Translations under genes and position numbers: made by a program | Shown: positions 25,718-37,521 of the stretch, piece by piece | Numbering within the stretch: the first letter of the stretch is position 1 | How the letters are laid out: each line of letters begins with the position of its first letter | The notes under the pieces: model-generated | What the model was told of the DNA's origin: nothing | The model's database searches: none | What the model saw: the letters and a program-made list of their open reading frames with translations, nothing else | Assembly (NCBI RefSeq): GCF_022965805.1 | Contig: NC_133105.1 | Location: forward strand, 27,441,208-27,505,207 | DNA from: Primulina eburnea | Lineage: Eukaryota; Streptophyta; Magnoliopsida; Lamiales; Gesneriaceae | Direction: 5' to 3' | DNA: 64,000 nt

Positions 25718-26857
25718 TCAATCATCCTCCTCCTCGTTGGCCTCTGGGGCAATGACGCCAGCTCCCGGCTCTGGTGCATCGGCGTAGTGAAACTAAAACA
25801 GTGGCGAGAAATCTGGCATAGATGGCGGCATAAGGTCCAGATCAATACCACTATGGCTCAGGGATAAACACAGCATGGCATCAGTAGCGGTCTGATATGT
25901 CTGGCTCACATCCTGCCACTGTAACTAATGATCAGAAAATGCGGCAAATTAATCCATCTGATCCTGAAGAAGGCGACGTCGAGGTCACGGGGCCCGTGGT
26001 GGGGGCTGTTGTGGTAGTGGATCAAAAGTCAAGCTGTCGCATATAGGGCCAAACTGAGGGAAAGCCTTCCGCATTACCGCGGTCTTTTGTTGATAGCTGG
26101 CGTCATCAAGGGCCTTGGTCGGTGGCAACCATTCATCACCATCGTGGAAAATGACGTCGGCGCCCGTACACAGCTCAGTGATAATGTGTGGAAAGAATAA
26201 TGCCACATTCGGATTGTGAATACTCAGCTGGATCTGTGAATAAATAATATTTCACACATTGATTGGCATATGGGTGAGTAGTGCATAAAGCAACACCCCC
26301 TCTCCTTCTGTACGTCGCTAGTGTGCCTGACTGGCATCAATCGTGTGGCCAAAAATTCATATCACATCGCAGCCGGGACTAACAAATAATTCTCTACGAA
26401 ACTAGTGTACGATCCAGGTGTCTTCCATGGAGACCCCGGATAACAGATTTTGCGCATCATCAAGTCTAAGTCGGGGTTTTCTGCCCATGCCATATACATC
26501 GAATCATCCACAACCGGTGTCTCAAGCACCCTATTAATCTCTGCAGAACTATACTCCACCAGCTTCCCTCTCAAAAATGCTTTATTATTGTTCCACTCAG
26601 CCGCATTGGCATAAAATTCTCGCACGATCGGTGCCACCGCGGCTTGCGTTTGGGCACAAAATTTTTCCCATCCTCTATTTGAAATTTGATTTTGAATAAA
26701 AATTTGTTGCACAAGCTGAAAACCACACACGAATCGAATATCGATGTATTTTTGCATGTTCATAGTATTCTTTAGCGGCATTATTCACAAACGAATGAGT
26801 ATTACGAGAGGATGAAGAATAAGCATCATGACTTACCCAAGATTTCTTTGGCGGCAT
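25718..26857 (-). pseudogene. Athila ORF2 (plant transposon protein family), degraded
   Basis: Starts at an MPPKK opening (26857) and follows the intact ORF2 at 55044-56192 along its length: VREFYANAAE, LDLMMRKICYPGSPWKTPGSY and DEWLPP correspond to similar words there, and the acidic end EEEDD precedes the stop at 25718. Frameshifts near 26700 and 26290 break it. The sequence after the stop also resembles the 3' region of that element, down to about 25637. This is a fragment of an older, different Athila copy, joined to Copia sequence on the right and Tekay gag on the left. Confidence 0.8.
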
Positions 26858-27271
26858 CTTGGATGATTTGTGAAGAAAAAAAAGCCCGGAGTAGGAGGTG
26901 TGTTTTCGGAATAATGACTCGCCGGAATCCGGGAAAAGAAATTTCGGAGAAGCTTGCGCTCTAAGAAACTCGAGCAATGATAAAGCTGGAAGAGAGTGGA
27001 GGGGGACGACGTCTCCAGAACTCAGTGGTGGCCGGAAAAATTTAGAGGCTGCTGGAGAAATTCAGTGGCGGCTGGAGAAACGAAGTGGTGGCCGGAAAAC
27101 TCACACCTTGGTGCTAGGTGACGATGGTGACAAGAAATTTGACCTGAAATTGGAACAAAATAGGTTACTTGAGTTAAATTGAGGGAGGAGGCGGCGGAAT
27201 TTTGAAGGGAAAAGGGTAGGGCTCGAATGGGGAAGAAGAAAAGGAGTCTGCACTTATAAAATTTCTGTAAC
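26858..27271 (-). other. Leader of the old Athila ORF2
   Basis: Untranslated; on the minus strand CTTCTTCCCCATTCGAGCCC (27216-27235 region) matches the corresponding leader of the intact Athila near 54797. No gene. Confidence 0.55.
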
Positions 27272-27305
27272 CTGCCCGGGCGGATATAAGTTTCCGCCCG
27301 GGCAG
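27272..27305. repeat. GC-rich hairpin before Athila ORF2
   Basis: Arms CTGCCCGGGCGG and CCGCCCGGGCAG around about ten bases. It sits at the same place relative to ORF2 as the hairpin at 54724-54759 of the intact element, yet most of the outer arm bases differ while pairing is kept. Confidence 0.85.
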
Positions 27306-27339
27306 ATGGTGTGTGATCAGCAGTTTTCTCAATTGAACC

Positions 27340-28040
27340 AGTTTGTTCGAGTTTGACAACACTAAGATCTGTTGTAGCGGCTGGTGTGGAAGGTTCTCCT
27401 GTTTGCAACTCGAACTCATAGGCATTCAGATCAGCAAATAGATCATGTAATTCTACCTTATTCAGGTCCTTTGATTTACTCATAGCCATTGTCTTAACAT
27501 CTCATTCCATGGGAAGATATCTGACAACCTTCAGGGCTACTTCTTTATTTGAATACACATTTCCAAGTGCATTCAATTCGTTTATTATGCTCCTGATTCT
27601 CTCATCATATTCGTGCATAGATTCTCCAATCTTCATTTTAATATTATCGAATTTTTGAACATCAACTGAAACTTTATTCTCTTTGGTTTGCTCATTGTCT
27701 TCGCAGAGCTAAGTCAACTTCTCCAGATTTCTTTTGCAGTCTTGCGCATCTTTATTTTGCTGAAAGTGATTTTATCCAGCGTTAAGATATCTTTACCCAC
27801 ATTCTCCAAGTTGGCTTTTCTTTTGTCCCCTGCTGTTCATTCTTCTCTTGGCTTTTCAATACAGTGTGGTGCACCATCAGTTATGGCAACAACATTGTTT
27901 GCTTTCAGTATTCTCATGGCTCTATCAATAATGACATAACACATGTCATCATCTTGTGTAGCTAGATGAGCCTGCATTCTAATCTTTCAGACATCGAACT
28001 CTTCTCTTGAGAACATTGAAATTTTGTTGAAGGAAGACAT
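27340..28040 (-). pseudogene. Copia gag fragment (second Copia element)
   Basis: From the ATG at 28040 the minus strand reads like a SIRE-type gag: SSFNKISMFSREEFD, then MQAHLATQDDDM, and at the other end SKDLNKVELHDLFADL (27440-27480). Several stops and shifts lie between. This is the UBN2/gag-polypeptide domain that the Copia at 1543-8206 lacks. Pol is absent: the sequence changes to Athila leader at about 27305-27340. Confidence 0.82.
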
Positions 28041-28087
28041 GGTAATCAGATTTTCTAGGTAGGAATATTTTGAAACAAGATTCAACT

Positions 28088-28099
28088 GCTCAGATAGCA
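28088..28099 (-). promoter_or_regulatory. Decayed Met-tRNA primer-binding site
   Basis: Minus strand TGCTATCTGAGC, two changes from the standard Copia site, two to three bases from the LTR end. Confidence 0.65.
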
Positions 28100-28101
28100 C
28101 T

Positions 28102-29169
28102 TGATTGGATCGATTGGTAGGTGAAAGAGTGTTTAGACGGGAGGGATTGAATAAACACTTGACAATTTTACCACCTTTTTCAAATAATGAGTCAGTTTAG
28201 TGATAAACTCAACTCGGGAATCTTGTTATGTCAATGTCAATCAGTTAACTAATGAAAGTGAAAAAATAAACTGAGTGACAGATAGAATAAAATTGAAATT
28301 AAGAGGCACAAGATTTATGGATGTTCGGAGATTTCAATCACTCCTACGTCACCCCTTGTATATAGAATATAGAAAATTTACTAAAAGACTTTGATCAATA
28401 CAATAGTTATATAGACCCCCTTAAGTTTTGGACTTAACAATGCCAAACTGAAACTATTAGTTTCAATACAGTTTATCAGTTCTCAACATATCTGAAACTA
28501 CTCAGCACAACTGATCTCTATAAGATCGAAAATCACAAAAATAAGTGTTTGTGCTTGTAAGCTCGATGTATAGCCTTGAATACTATGATTGTATATGCTA
28601 AGTGTGAGCTTTTGAAACCTTTTGAATTTGGACAGAATGCTTGTGAGGAGATTTCAGCAGTATAACAACTTGGTAGTTTTGTTCTTTATATTTCTCATCT
28701 GCTCTTCTCGGCTATTTATAGGATTTGCTTCTGACGGTAACAATGAATACGTTTGAATCTTTCTATCTGTTTTTTGCCACGTAAATATCCTTCTGACAAT
28801 TGTACACTGTAGCATTGCTGAAACGTGGCGTTCCCACTACATGTTGCAATTTGACTTTGTACAGTTGTCGTTTGATAGTTACATTCCTTAACTGATGACG
28901 TCTCAAACTATTTTATCAGTTTGACACAGCTGATAGAAGTAGCTGATAGCTCTCAACTGATTGTAGTAAAATTGATAAGTTCCAACTGATCATCCAGTCC
29001 ACTACATAGTTAAGTTAGCTTAGTTCAATTGTCTTAGATGCGCATTAATCTTCAGTTAGGAATCCAATAGTTTGCGTATTTTTAGATAGGTTCTTTTCAG
29101 TTTTCTTGATCAGTTAGTTCAATCTTTATATGCTCGGTTTGTCAAACTTCCGAAATTAAGTTTCTAACA
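28102..29169 (-). repeat. 5' LTR of the second Copia element
   Basis: Minus strand starts TGTTAGAAACTTAAT at 29169 and ends CA just before the primer site; about 1068 bp. It shares no sequence with the LTRs of the first Copia. The words AACTGA and TCAGTT occur many times in both directions (for example 28241, 28475, 28516, 28886, 28912, 28965, 28984, 29108). Confidence 0.65.
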
Positions 29170-29308
29170 AGGGATTTTTATGCACTTTAAATTCTTTTGA
29201 TGTTAAATAAATTTTGGATTTTTTGAAATGTTGTCTATGCAAGTTTCGATTTTGGAAGAAAAAAAAACTTTAGTAGGATTTTAAGGTTTAAAAGTAGTGG
29301 ACGTTTCA
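29170..29308 (+). repeat. Tail of a plus-strand Ty3 LTR
   Basis: Ends GTAGTGGACGTTTCA at 29308, matching the LTR ends at 622 and 12515 and, inverted, at 40633. Cut on its left by the Copia LTR. Confidence 0.6.
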
Positions 29309-30592
29309 GGTTGTAATAGTGCAGCTCAAATATTTTAAACAGTATAAGAGTCCAAGTACCACAGTTTGATCGCTCTCTCAACAGAGATAATTATTGTACT
29401 CTAACAATTTTATTATTTTATTTTCATAAAATACATTAATTAATTAAGTCTAAATAGAGATGATTTGATTTATAATCAAAATGAAGTTGATTGACCAATT
29501 TTTTTATTTCAAGTATCTACCAAAATTGATGGCCATATGAGGTAGTTAGCAAAATAATTTCGGTTAAATATTTTTTTTAAATAACCTATATATTTGAAAT
29601 CACTCGAATATGCCGTGGGAGGCTATTTTTCAAAAAATAAAAATAAATTTTTTTTGGCCGATATCATTCCCCCAAATTTCTCACGAAAAGTAATTATTTT
29701 GAATGAGCCATTAATAAATCAATTAAAAAGAAATGATTTTTGGTTCAAGAAAATCATCAATTAAATATAAAAAATACATACTTCATCTCTATGAAAATTA
29801 AATAGGCGTTCTAGTTCTTGTATTTTTATAGAAGTTGCACGATTTACCCATGTTAATTCGATTGTTGAAACACGTACCTATGTTGCTTTTATGAGACCAA
29901 TTTTTTTTTAAAATACATGAAATATACAAAAATTCTCTTTTATTATTCTGAAAGTAAAATATAGTTATTTGCACCTAAATTCTCCGTGACATTTCGAAAA
30001 TACGTACTCCACTACATAAAATTAAATAGTTGTTTTTGTGTCGAATCAAATGTCATGTAACATTTGGATGATCTCACGTTTGGTTTTATATACTTGGTTT
30101 GTTATACAATTAATGTCATATGTTGATTTGATATTTCCAATGACAAATTCAACATACTATTTATAATGATTTACGATAAATTGAATACTCTACAAATTTC
30201 ACGGCTCATTCACTCATTGAGATTCAAGAAACATGATGAAAATGTCAAAAAGTTTCTGAATTCGATGTTAACCAAACAAGCATCACCACAAAAAAATTAC
30301 AATCCAAATACCATAGCACCAAACCAAAATTATAAGTTCATGCATATATTTAATGAAATGTGTAGAATACCAAATTGTTTGAATTGATGTGGTTTTACTA
30401 AAACACTTACCAAGCAACAAAGAAATGGAGGAAAGAAGATGACATGTTGATCTCATGCCCTCCAAAATTATGTCAGCCTCAAGTCTCTCTTATTAAATTC
30501 TTTCTTTAATGTCAAACATAAAATAAATAATAGTAGATAATAATTTAATGAAATCACAACTACTTCCATGAGTGCTTGAACTTGGGACACAT
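29309..30592. other. AT-rich stretch without a gene
   Basis: No coding signal. At about 29795-29850 it has an inverted copy of a motif (AACTTCTATAAAAA with CCTATTTAATTTT) that recurs in the tandem repeats to the right, so some of it may be MITE-like. Confidence 0.45.
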
Positions 30593-32590
30593 GTACAACT
30601 TCTATAAAAACACAAGTATTAAATTTTTATCAGAGTAAAATGTGTATTTTCGATATTTTACAAGGAGTTTAGGTTAAAAAAAACTTCATACATAAATTAA
30701 ATAATAATTGAGGACAATTTAGTAAAATCTCAACTAGCACATATTCAACTTCTATAAAAACATAAAGATTAGAATGCCTATTTAATTTTTATAATGATTA
30801 AATGTGCATTTTCGATTTTTCATATTTTGTGTTATCCGTTAAAAAAAAAAAAAACAAACAAACAATAAGAAAGGTTAGATTTTTTATTTTTGTTTTTAGA
30901 AAGAAAAGATATATTTTAAATTGAAGGTTAATCCCTTACTTACTTCCCGTAAAAGAAAAAACCCTAAAACGACATCAGTACACCGACTGCAGCCATTCAG
31001 ATTCTCGTTCATCGCATCATCGTTGGTCATCGGCAAGATCGGTTCGGGGTGATGTGATTATTGAATGATTATAAGTAAATAAGTTATAAAAAGTTAATTG
31101 ATTTTTGTTTTATCCTTCTTTTGCTTGATATTTGATGTGTATTTTCGATATTTTACAAGGAGTTTAGGTTAAAAAAAAACTTCATACATAAATTAAATAA
31201 TAATTGAGGACAATTTAGTAAAATCTCAACTAGCACATATTCAACTTCTATAAAAACATAATGATTAGAATGCCTATTTAATTTTTATAATGATTAAATG
31301 TGCATTTTCGATTTTTCATATTTTGTGTTATCTGTTAAAAAAAAAACAATAAGAAAGGTTAGATTTTTTATTTTTGTTTTTAGAAAGAAAAGATATATTT
31401 TAAAGTGAAGGTTAATCCCTTACTTACTTCCCGTAAAAGCAAAAACCCTAAAACGACATCAGTACACCGACTGCAGCCATTCAGATTCTCGTTCATCGCA
31501 TCATCGTTGGTCATCGGCAAGATCGGTTCGGGCTGATGTGATTATTGAATGATTATAAGTAAATAAGTTATAAAAAGTTAATTGATTTTTGTTTTATCCT
31601 TCTTTTTCTTGATATTTTATGTGTATTTTCGATATTTTACAAGGAGTTTAGGTTAAAAAAAACTTCATACATAAATTAAATAATAATTGAGGACAATTTA
31701 GTAAAATCTCAACTAGCACATATTCAACTTCTATAAAAACATAAAGATTAGAATGCCTATTTAATTTTTATAATGATTAAATGTGCATTTTCGATTTTTC
31801 ATATTTTGTGTTATCTGTTAAAAAAAAAAACAATAAGAAAGGTTAGATTTTTTATTTTTGTTTTTAGAAAGAAAAGATATATTTTAAAGTGGAGGTTAAT
31901 CCCTTACTTACTTCCCGTAAAAGCAAAAACCCTAAAACGGCATAAGTACACCGACTGCAGCCATTCAGATTCTCGTTCATCGCATCATCGTTGGTCATTG
32001 GCAAGATCGGTTCGGGGTAATGTGATTATTGAATGATTATAAGTAAATAAGTTATAAAAAGTTAATTGATTTTTGTTTTATCCTTCTTTTTCTTGATATT
32101 TGATGTGTATTTTCGATATTTTACAAGGAGTTTAGGTTAAAAAAAAAAACTTCATACATAAATTAAATAATAATTGAGGACAATTTAGTAAAATCTCAAC
32201 TAGCACATATTCAACTTCTATAAAAACATAAAGATTAGAATGCCTATTTAATTTTTATAATGATTAAATGTGCATTTTCGATTTTTCATATTTTATGTTA
32301 TCCGTTTAAAAAAAAAACAAACAATAAGAAAGGTTAGATTTTTTATTTTTGTTTTTAGAAAGAAAAGATATATTTTAAAGTGGAGGTTAATCCCTCACTT
32401 ACTTCCCGTAAAAGCAAAAGCCCTAAAACGGCATCAGTACACCGACTGCAGCCCTTCAGATTCTCGTTCATCGCATCATCGTTGGTCATCGGCAAGATCG
32501 GTTCGGGGTGATGTGATTATTGAATGATTATAAGTAAATAAGTTATAAAAAGTTAATTGATTTTTGTTTTATCTTTCTTTTTTTTATATT
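30593..32590 (+). repeat. Four tandem copies of a ~484-bp promoter/5'UTR-like unit
   Basis: The landmark CTGCAGCC(A)TTCAGATT recurs at 30987, 31471, 31955 and 32446, so units are 484, 484 and about 491 bp apart and almost identical. Each begins with GTGTATTTTCGATATTTTAC and contains the telo-box AAACCCTAAAA and a GC-richer segment (CACCGACTGCAGCC through CGGCAAGATCGGTTCGG), as in plant 5'UTRs. They lie upstream and in the same direction as NF-YC, so they may be amplified copies of its promoter and first exon. The 85-87-codon open frames inside have no resemblance to a protein family. Confidence 0.85.
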
Positions 32591-32869
32591 TGAATCAATT
32601 TTCTGTATGGTTTTCGAACTATTGTAGCTAACTTGACGTTTTTGGGGAGTTTGATAAGTTACAGATTCTAGGTCTTTGTCGAGGTAATTTTCGAATTTGG
32701 TTGTTCGCGACGTGTTTCTATTTTTTAAAACCTCGCGTTTCCTTTTAGATTTTTAAATCCCTTATTGTTCATGTTTGTTCTGTTGTGCTTCGTTTTTTGT
32801 ATTTGTGGCCAAATAAAGAGATGAAGTAAAGGGCTTGCATGGATCAAGATATCTTGTTTTTGGTCCAAT
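32591..32869 (+). other. Candidate end of NF-YC first exon and intron start
   Basis: No protein. TCGAG|GTAATTTT at 32681-32690 is a fair splice donor and would open a long 5'UTR intron. AAATAAAGAGATGAAGTAAA (32811-32830) is repeated with small changes after the CACTA element at 34227-34243. Confidence 0.35.
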
Positions 32870-34226
32870 ATCTACAAAAAATGGATCAAATAGCGACGGA
32901 TTGGGTACATCCGTCGCTAAACTTGCGTCAATGATTATTACCATCGCTATTTAGCGACGGTTTCATTAATATAACCGTCGCTAAATATAATAGCGACAGC
33001 TTACTTAAACCCGTCGTCATTTTAGCAACAGTATAAAGGTCACCGTCGGTATTTTAGCGACTGTTTTTAATAAACAGTCGCTACAAGTGCGACGGTATAT
33101 ATTGCAACAAGTTTAAAATAACCGTCGCTATATAAAACAAGCGACAGTTTACTTTAAACCCGTCGCTCATATAGCGACGATTTAGTAAACACCGTCGCTC
33201 CGTTTGTCGCTAATTAAGCGACGGTACTTCGTAAAACCGTCGCTCTTGTAGCCACGGTTTATATACAATCGTCGCAATATACGGCGACGTTTGCGTAGAA
33301 ACCGTCGCCGATCTAAATCGGCGACGGTTGTTGATTACGATGTCGCTATTAGCGACGATAAATGATTTAACCGTCGGAAATACCGACGGTTTACTCGTAG
33401 CCCGTCGCCATGATTCTATATATACCGATGTACCCGAACATATTTCTTAGTAGATTTTCGCGCATCTCTCTGGTAGTAACGAATCTCTATAAATTTTTTG
33501 AAGTTTCGTTATTTTTATTTTGTACTAACTATTTCTTTTTTATTTTGTAAATTTGTTACTTGGTGCGATTTTCCAGCGCTACGCGGAAGTAGGCATATCT
33601 TCCCGCAACATCAGGTTTTAAAGTTTTTTTTTTTTTTTTTTTTACAGAAAATTTAATACATGATTTTAACTTTTGCGTAGCAATTTGTTTATTTGTGTAA
33701 ATTTAATACATTAATTTTTGCTTAAATATTATTTCTTCGTGGTGTGCATCAGGTGGGACTTTATTATACACCGTCTCTATATAGTGCGACGGTTTTTTTA
33801 AAAACCCGCCGATTAAAATAGCGACGGTTTTTAAATATGTCGTCGCTTAATATAGCGACGGTTTTAGAACAACCGTCACTTAATATAGCGACGGTTTTAG
33901 AACAATCATGCCTTATTATAGTGACGGGGTATACAAACCGTCGCTTAATATAGCGACGATGTTCATATAACCGTTGCTTATTTTAGCAACGGTTGTCATA
34001 TAAACCGTCGCTACGGAGCGACGGTCTTCTTCAAAAAAACCTTCGCTATAAAGCGACTGGAGATAAAAACCGTCGCTTTGAAAGCGCGACGCTCGGTTCT
34101 GTTACGGACCGTTACACCGTCGTTACAACCAGTCGCTTTTACCTTTTAGCGACGGTTACCGTCGCTAATTTTTTATTTTTTTTTGTAGTGAATAAACCGT
34201 CGCTATTTTTTTATTTTTTAGTAGTG
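32870..34226. mobile_element. Non-autonomous CACTA derivative
   Basis: Dozens of AGCGACGGTTT and AAACCGTCGCT subterminal repeats fill both halves. The right end TTTTTTTTGTAGTG (34177-34190) is a CACTA terminus; a second terminus-like GTAGTG follows at 34221-34226. The left end ATCTACAAAAAA (32870) is CACTACAAAAAA with its first bases altered. AAT stands at both sides (32867-32869, 34227-34229), fitting a 3-bp target duplication. No transposase inside, so it depends on one supplied elsewhere. A middle part (about 33430-33760) lacks the repeats. Confidence 0.82.
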
Positions 34227-35737
34227 AATAAAAAGATGAAGTAAAGGGATTGTATTTGGTCCAATAAGTCTGTTGTTTTTACTTCTGAACCGTTCATAAA
34301 TCTGATTTAGTCTTTGCACATGTGAATTGAATAATATATTGCAATCAGAATAAATCTGATCAAACTAATTATATGTTGTATGTTTATGCGTGTGTCTTTC
34401 ATTTACTCATATGAAATATGGTATGGAACTCTTCTAAATCTAGAAAATTTATGCAGCTCCAAGATTTAGATATTATATTGAAATTTGGATGTGTAGCAAT
34501 CAGTGTAAGTTTTACTAACCATTCTTCAAACCTCTTTCTCATCACTTTCCTTGAGGTTCCCACAAGGCAACGCCTCCCACCTCCCATCAGCGTGCTGTTG
34601 GTTGCCATGTGTGTTCTTTTTCTTCGCAATTTTTCTACTTTTTGCCTGGTTTCATCTTCTTCAACTTTCATAGATTACTCTCTAGTTGCTTTTCATGTTG
34701 GCATTGTTCAAAGGTGGTATTATCACCTTGGTTTTGGTACTCTTTAGGATTAATTGGGTATTTGTCTACATTACATAATTTATACTGTTATTTGTGGTGA
34801 TATTCTTGAGACCCCACAGCATCTCAGGAAGGATCTTTTCCCTAAGCATAACAATTTTAGATGTGGTGAGAATATGGTGTTAAAGGTAGTATGTTTAAAA
34901 TGATTTAATTATCTAATTGTATCATTTTATGAGGCAGTATGTTTAAACTGATTTATTATCTAATTATTATCATTTTATGACCATGTTCAGGGTCTGTTAT
35001 CAGCCCTTCATTCCTCGCCATCATTTACGTAAGCATGAAGGGTGTTCGTATAGGGAAGTTATTGTCATTAGTCACATTCATCGTTAAATAACCTCAATCA
35101 TAGTTATCTCTCTTACTCTTCGAGTCATTGGAAAAGATGATTCATTGTGCTAGGTCAATAAGGGTCACGACTTAAGTTAACGAAAAAACTATAAACTATC
35201 TCGGTGATCAAATAATTTAGTGGATTGATTAACACTATACCTTCTACATTCTTCATTGCTAGCTATTGGATTCATGTATTAGCTTGACATTCTATTGTTG
35301 AAAAGAGTATAGTAGAAACTAAGAAAAGAAAAAAATTTGTATCAATTGTCGAAATAAGAGTCCCAAGCTGACATTTGACTTATGTTTCATATAATCATAT
35401 CCACATACGAAATAAGGAATCAATATGTATATTAAAACTGATTGGAGTTGTCTCGAAGGACAAAATGAGTTTCAATTAAGTTAGTTTTGTTTCTTTAGCA
35501 TGTCTATGTATTTGGGCATTACTTCAGATGAGTTCATGTCGATGAATTATGTTCGCTGATGTCCATAAATCTTCTGATTTATTTGAACATTTTTTATTCT
35601 TTTTCCATCTAAATTGTATTCTAACTGCTAAGTAGCTTTCTCCTTCAATTTTTTGACCTTGCTCTCGTCATATCATTAAAGTTGATGTATTATTTCATAT
35701 TTTCGTTTGTTTGTCTTTTTCCTCCTTCCTGTTTTAG
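34227..35737 (+). other. Probable 5'UTR intron of NF-YC
   Basis: No gene recognised. It holds a short direct duplication near 34886-34980 (AGTATGTTTAAA with TATCTAATT). The open frames at 34399-34747 on both strands overlap each other and match nothing I know. Confidence 0.4.
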
Positions 35738-35871
35738 TTTCGGAAATCAAGGACAAAATGGGTAACCTTTAGTTCTATTCACATCCATTACTTCCATTTT
35801 GAAGCTCTGAAGCAATCTGTTTTTGGAGTGAGAATTTGAAGCATCATTGGCCTGGCCTTGGGAACTTTGTG
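35738..35871 (+). other. Candidate 5'UTR exon of NF-YC
   Basis: Bounded by CCTGTTTTAG (acceptor) and TTGTG|GTAAGTTTTT (strong donor). It has no long frame and lies about 850 bases before the coding exon. Plant NF-YC genes commonly have introns in the 5'UTR with the coding part in one exon; the exon call itself is inference. Confidence 0.45.
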
Positions 35872-36307
35872 GTAAGTTTTTCTTTGATTTTAAGTTCTAT
35901 AATACGTATTTTGTTGTGAAGCATGAGATGCAAACTGAGATTTAGAAATGTTGAGGTCTCTTGTTCTTTACATTCTAGTTTTCCAGAAAAGCGAGTATGT
36001 ACCACAGGTTTGCAAATCATAACACTGTTTTATTCTTCATCTTTTCCTTGGTTGTAGAGATGTGTAAATTTTCTCGAGTGGGTATGCATATGTGCGTATA
36101 ATTCTACCTTGTTTTACCCATTTGAATTTGCCAATGCATGTGAGATAAGATACAAAAACATAACCATTGATTCTATAATTGAAAATTTTAGTTTCCATTT
36201 TTCTATTAAGATTTGGCACTACGTTTGGATTCCATCACAAGCGAATTTTTCGTTTTAGTCGTTTGGTTTAAAAGTTATGCAGCACTTAAGTACGCCATGT
36301 CTTGCAG

Positions 36308-36543
36308 CTTTATAATGTTTTATCATATGGAGGGTTTATGTTGGTTTTTATCGTATTTCTGTGCTTCAGGGGCATTATCTTTGTTTCAAGCACTTTTCAT
36401 GCTTTGTCTCTTGATAGCATTATAACTTTATAGTTTTTTATCATGTGGATGGTTCATGTTAGTTTTTATCGTATTTATGTGCTTCAGGGGCATTGTCTTT
36501 GTTTCAAACACTTTTCATGCTTCGTATCTTAATAGCATTATAT
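36308..36543 (+). repeat. Tandem duplication in the last 5'UTR intron
   Basis: Two copies of about 117 bp sharing CTGTGCTTCAGGGGCATT-type words and CACTTTTCATGCTT; they differ at about a dozen bases. Confidence 0.85.
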
Positions 36544-36756
36544 AATTATTCTTTGGCTAATCTTGATTATTCAATATTGGAGACACCCGTGTTGTGTTGC
36601 TGAAGGTATAGTGATGTTGAACCTTGATTATTATGGCCGTCAATCAGAAATTCAATTCTTAAATTTTTAAAAATTTGGAATGCCGTGCTTATCATGTGTT
36701 ACTGGTGATTTTAGGGAGTTTGAAGAGTAAAGGATTTCCGAAGATTATAATTTGTA

Positions 36757-37521
36757 ATGGAGCAGAAAGGAAATGGACAGTCGCCGGGTATTGGGGTGGT
36801 GGGTAGCTCTGCTCAGATGCCATTTGTCATGATGTCATATCCGGCCAACCAAATGGCTGGAACCTCTTCTCCAACACCGGTTGGATCGATTCAGTCGTCC
36901 CAAGCTGGTGGTCTTTCTGCTTCTCCAGCTCAGATGGCACATCATCATCTTGCCTACCAGCACATACATCAGCAGCAGCAACAACAATTGCAACAGCAAC
37001 TCCAAAATTTTTGGTCTAGCCAATATGAAGACATTGATCAGGTAACCGACTTTAAGAACCATAGCCTGCCGCTGGCTAGAATCAAGAAGATAATGAAAGC
37101 TGATGAAGATGTTAGAATGATCTCAGCTGAAGCACCTGTTATCTTTGCACGAGCCTGTGAGATGTTCATCCTTGAGTTGACACTACGTGCATGGAACCAC
37201 ACTGAAGAGAACAAAAGGAGGACGCTCCAGAAAAATGATCTTGCTGCAGCGATTACAAGGACCGACATATTTGATTTTTTGGTTGACATTGTACCTCGAG
37301 AGGACTTGAAAGATGAGGTTCTTGCATCAATACCGAGAGGACCAGTTCCTGTTGGAGCTCCTACTGAAGGGCTTCCTTACTATTATATGGCACCACCAGG
37401 TGGCACTCCAGAGATGTTCTTGGGGAAGCCTGTGGATCCTGCTCTTTATGGTCAACAACCTCCTCCTTATATGGGTCAGCCAATGTGGCCGCAACAACCT
37501 CCGTCGCCTGCAGATTCTTAA
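36757..37521 (+). CDS. NF-YC: Nuclear transcription factor Y subunit C
   Basis: A complete, intronless 254-residue protein. NF-YC forms a histone-fold dimer with NF-YB in the cytosol/nucleus and then joins NF-YA, or CONSTANS-type proteins, on CCAAT-box promoters; members act in flowering, light and ABA responses. The histone fold spans about residues 103-182, with [11 protein letters not shown], then [15 protein letters not shown], the conserved [18 protein letters not shown] and [14 protein letters not shown] Gln run (72-83) precedes it and a Pro/Gln-rich tail (about 215-254) follows, as in the NF-YC1/4/9 group. The ATG follows a probable intron acceptor (36711-36714) by 42 bases. No break is seen; it is the main intact host gene here. 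Confidence 0.97.
   Translation: MEQKGNGQSPGIGVVGSSAQMPFVMMSYPANQMAGTSSPTPVGSIQSSQAGGLSASPAQMAHHHLAYQHIHQQQQQQLQQQLQNFWSSQYEDIDQVTDFKNHSLPLARIKKIMKADEDVRMISAEAPVIFARACEMFILELTLRAWNHTEENKRRTLQKNDLAAAITRTDIFDFLVDIVPREDLKDEVLASIPRGPVPVGAPTEGLPYYYMAPPGGTPEMFLGKPVDPALYGQQPPPYMGQPMWPQQPPSPADS

Noticed and set aside
31773..32527. 85-87-codon frames within the tandem repeats
   Set aside because: Present only in two of four units because of single-base differences, basic low-complexity sequence, no homology; they are by-products of the repeat.
34399..34747. Overlapping frames on both strands, one with a charged helix
   Set aside because: No recognised domain, overlapping on opposite strands, inside the probable 5'UTR intron of NF-YC.
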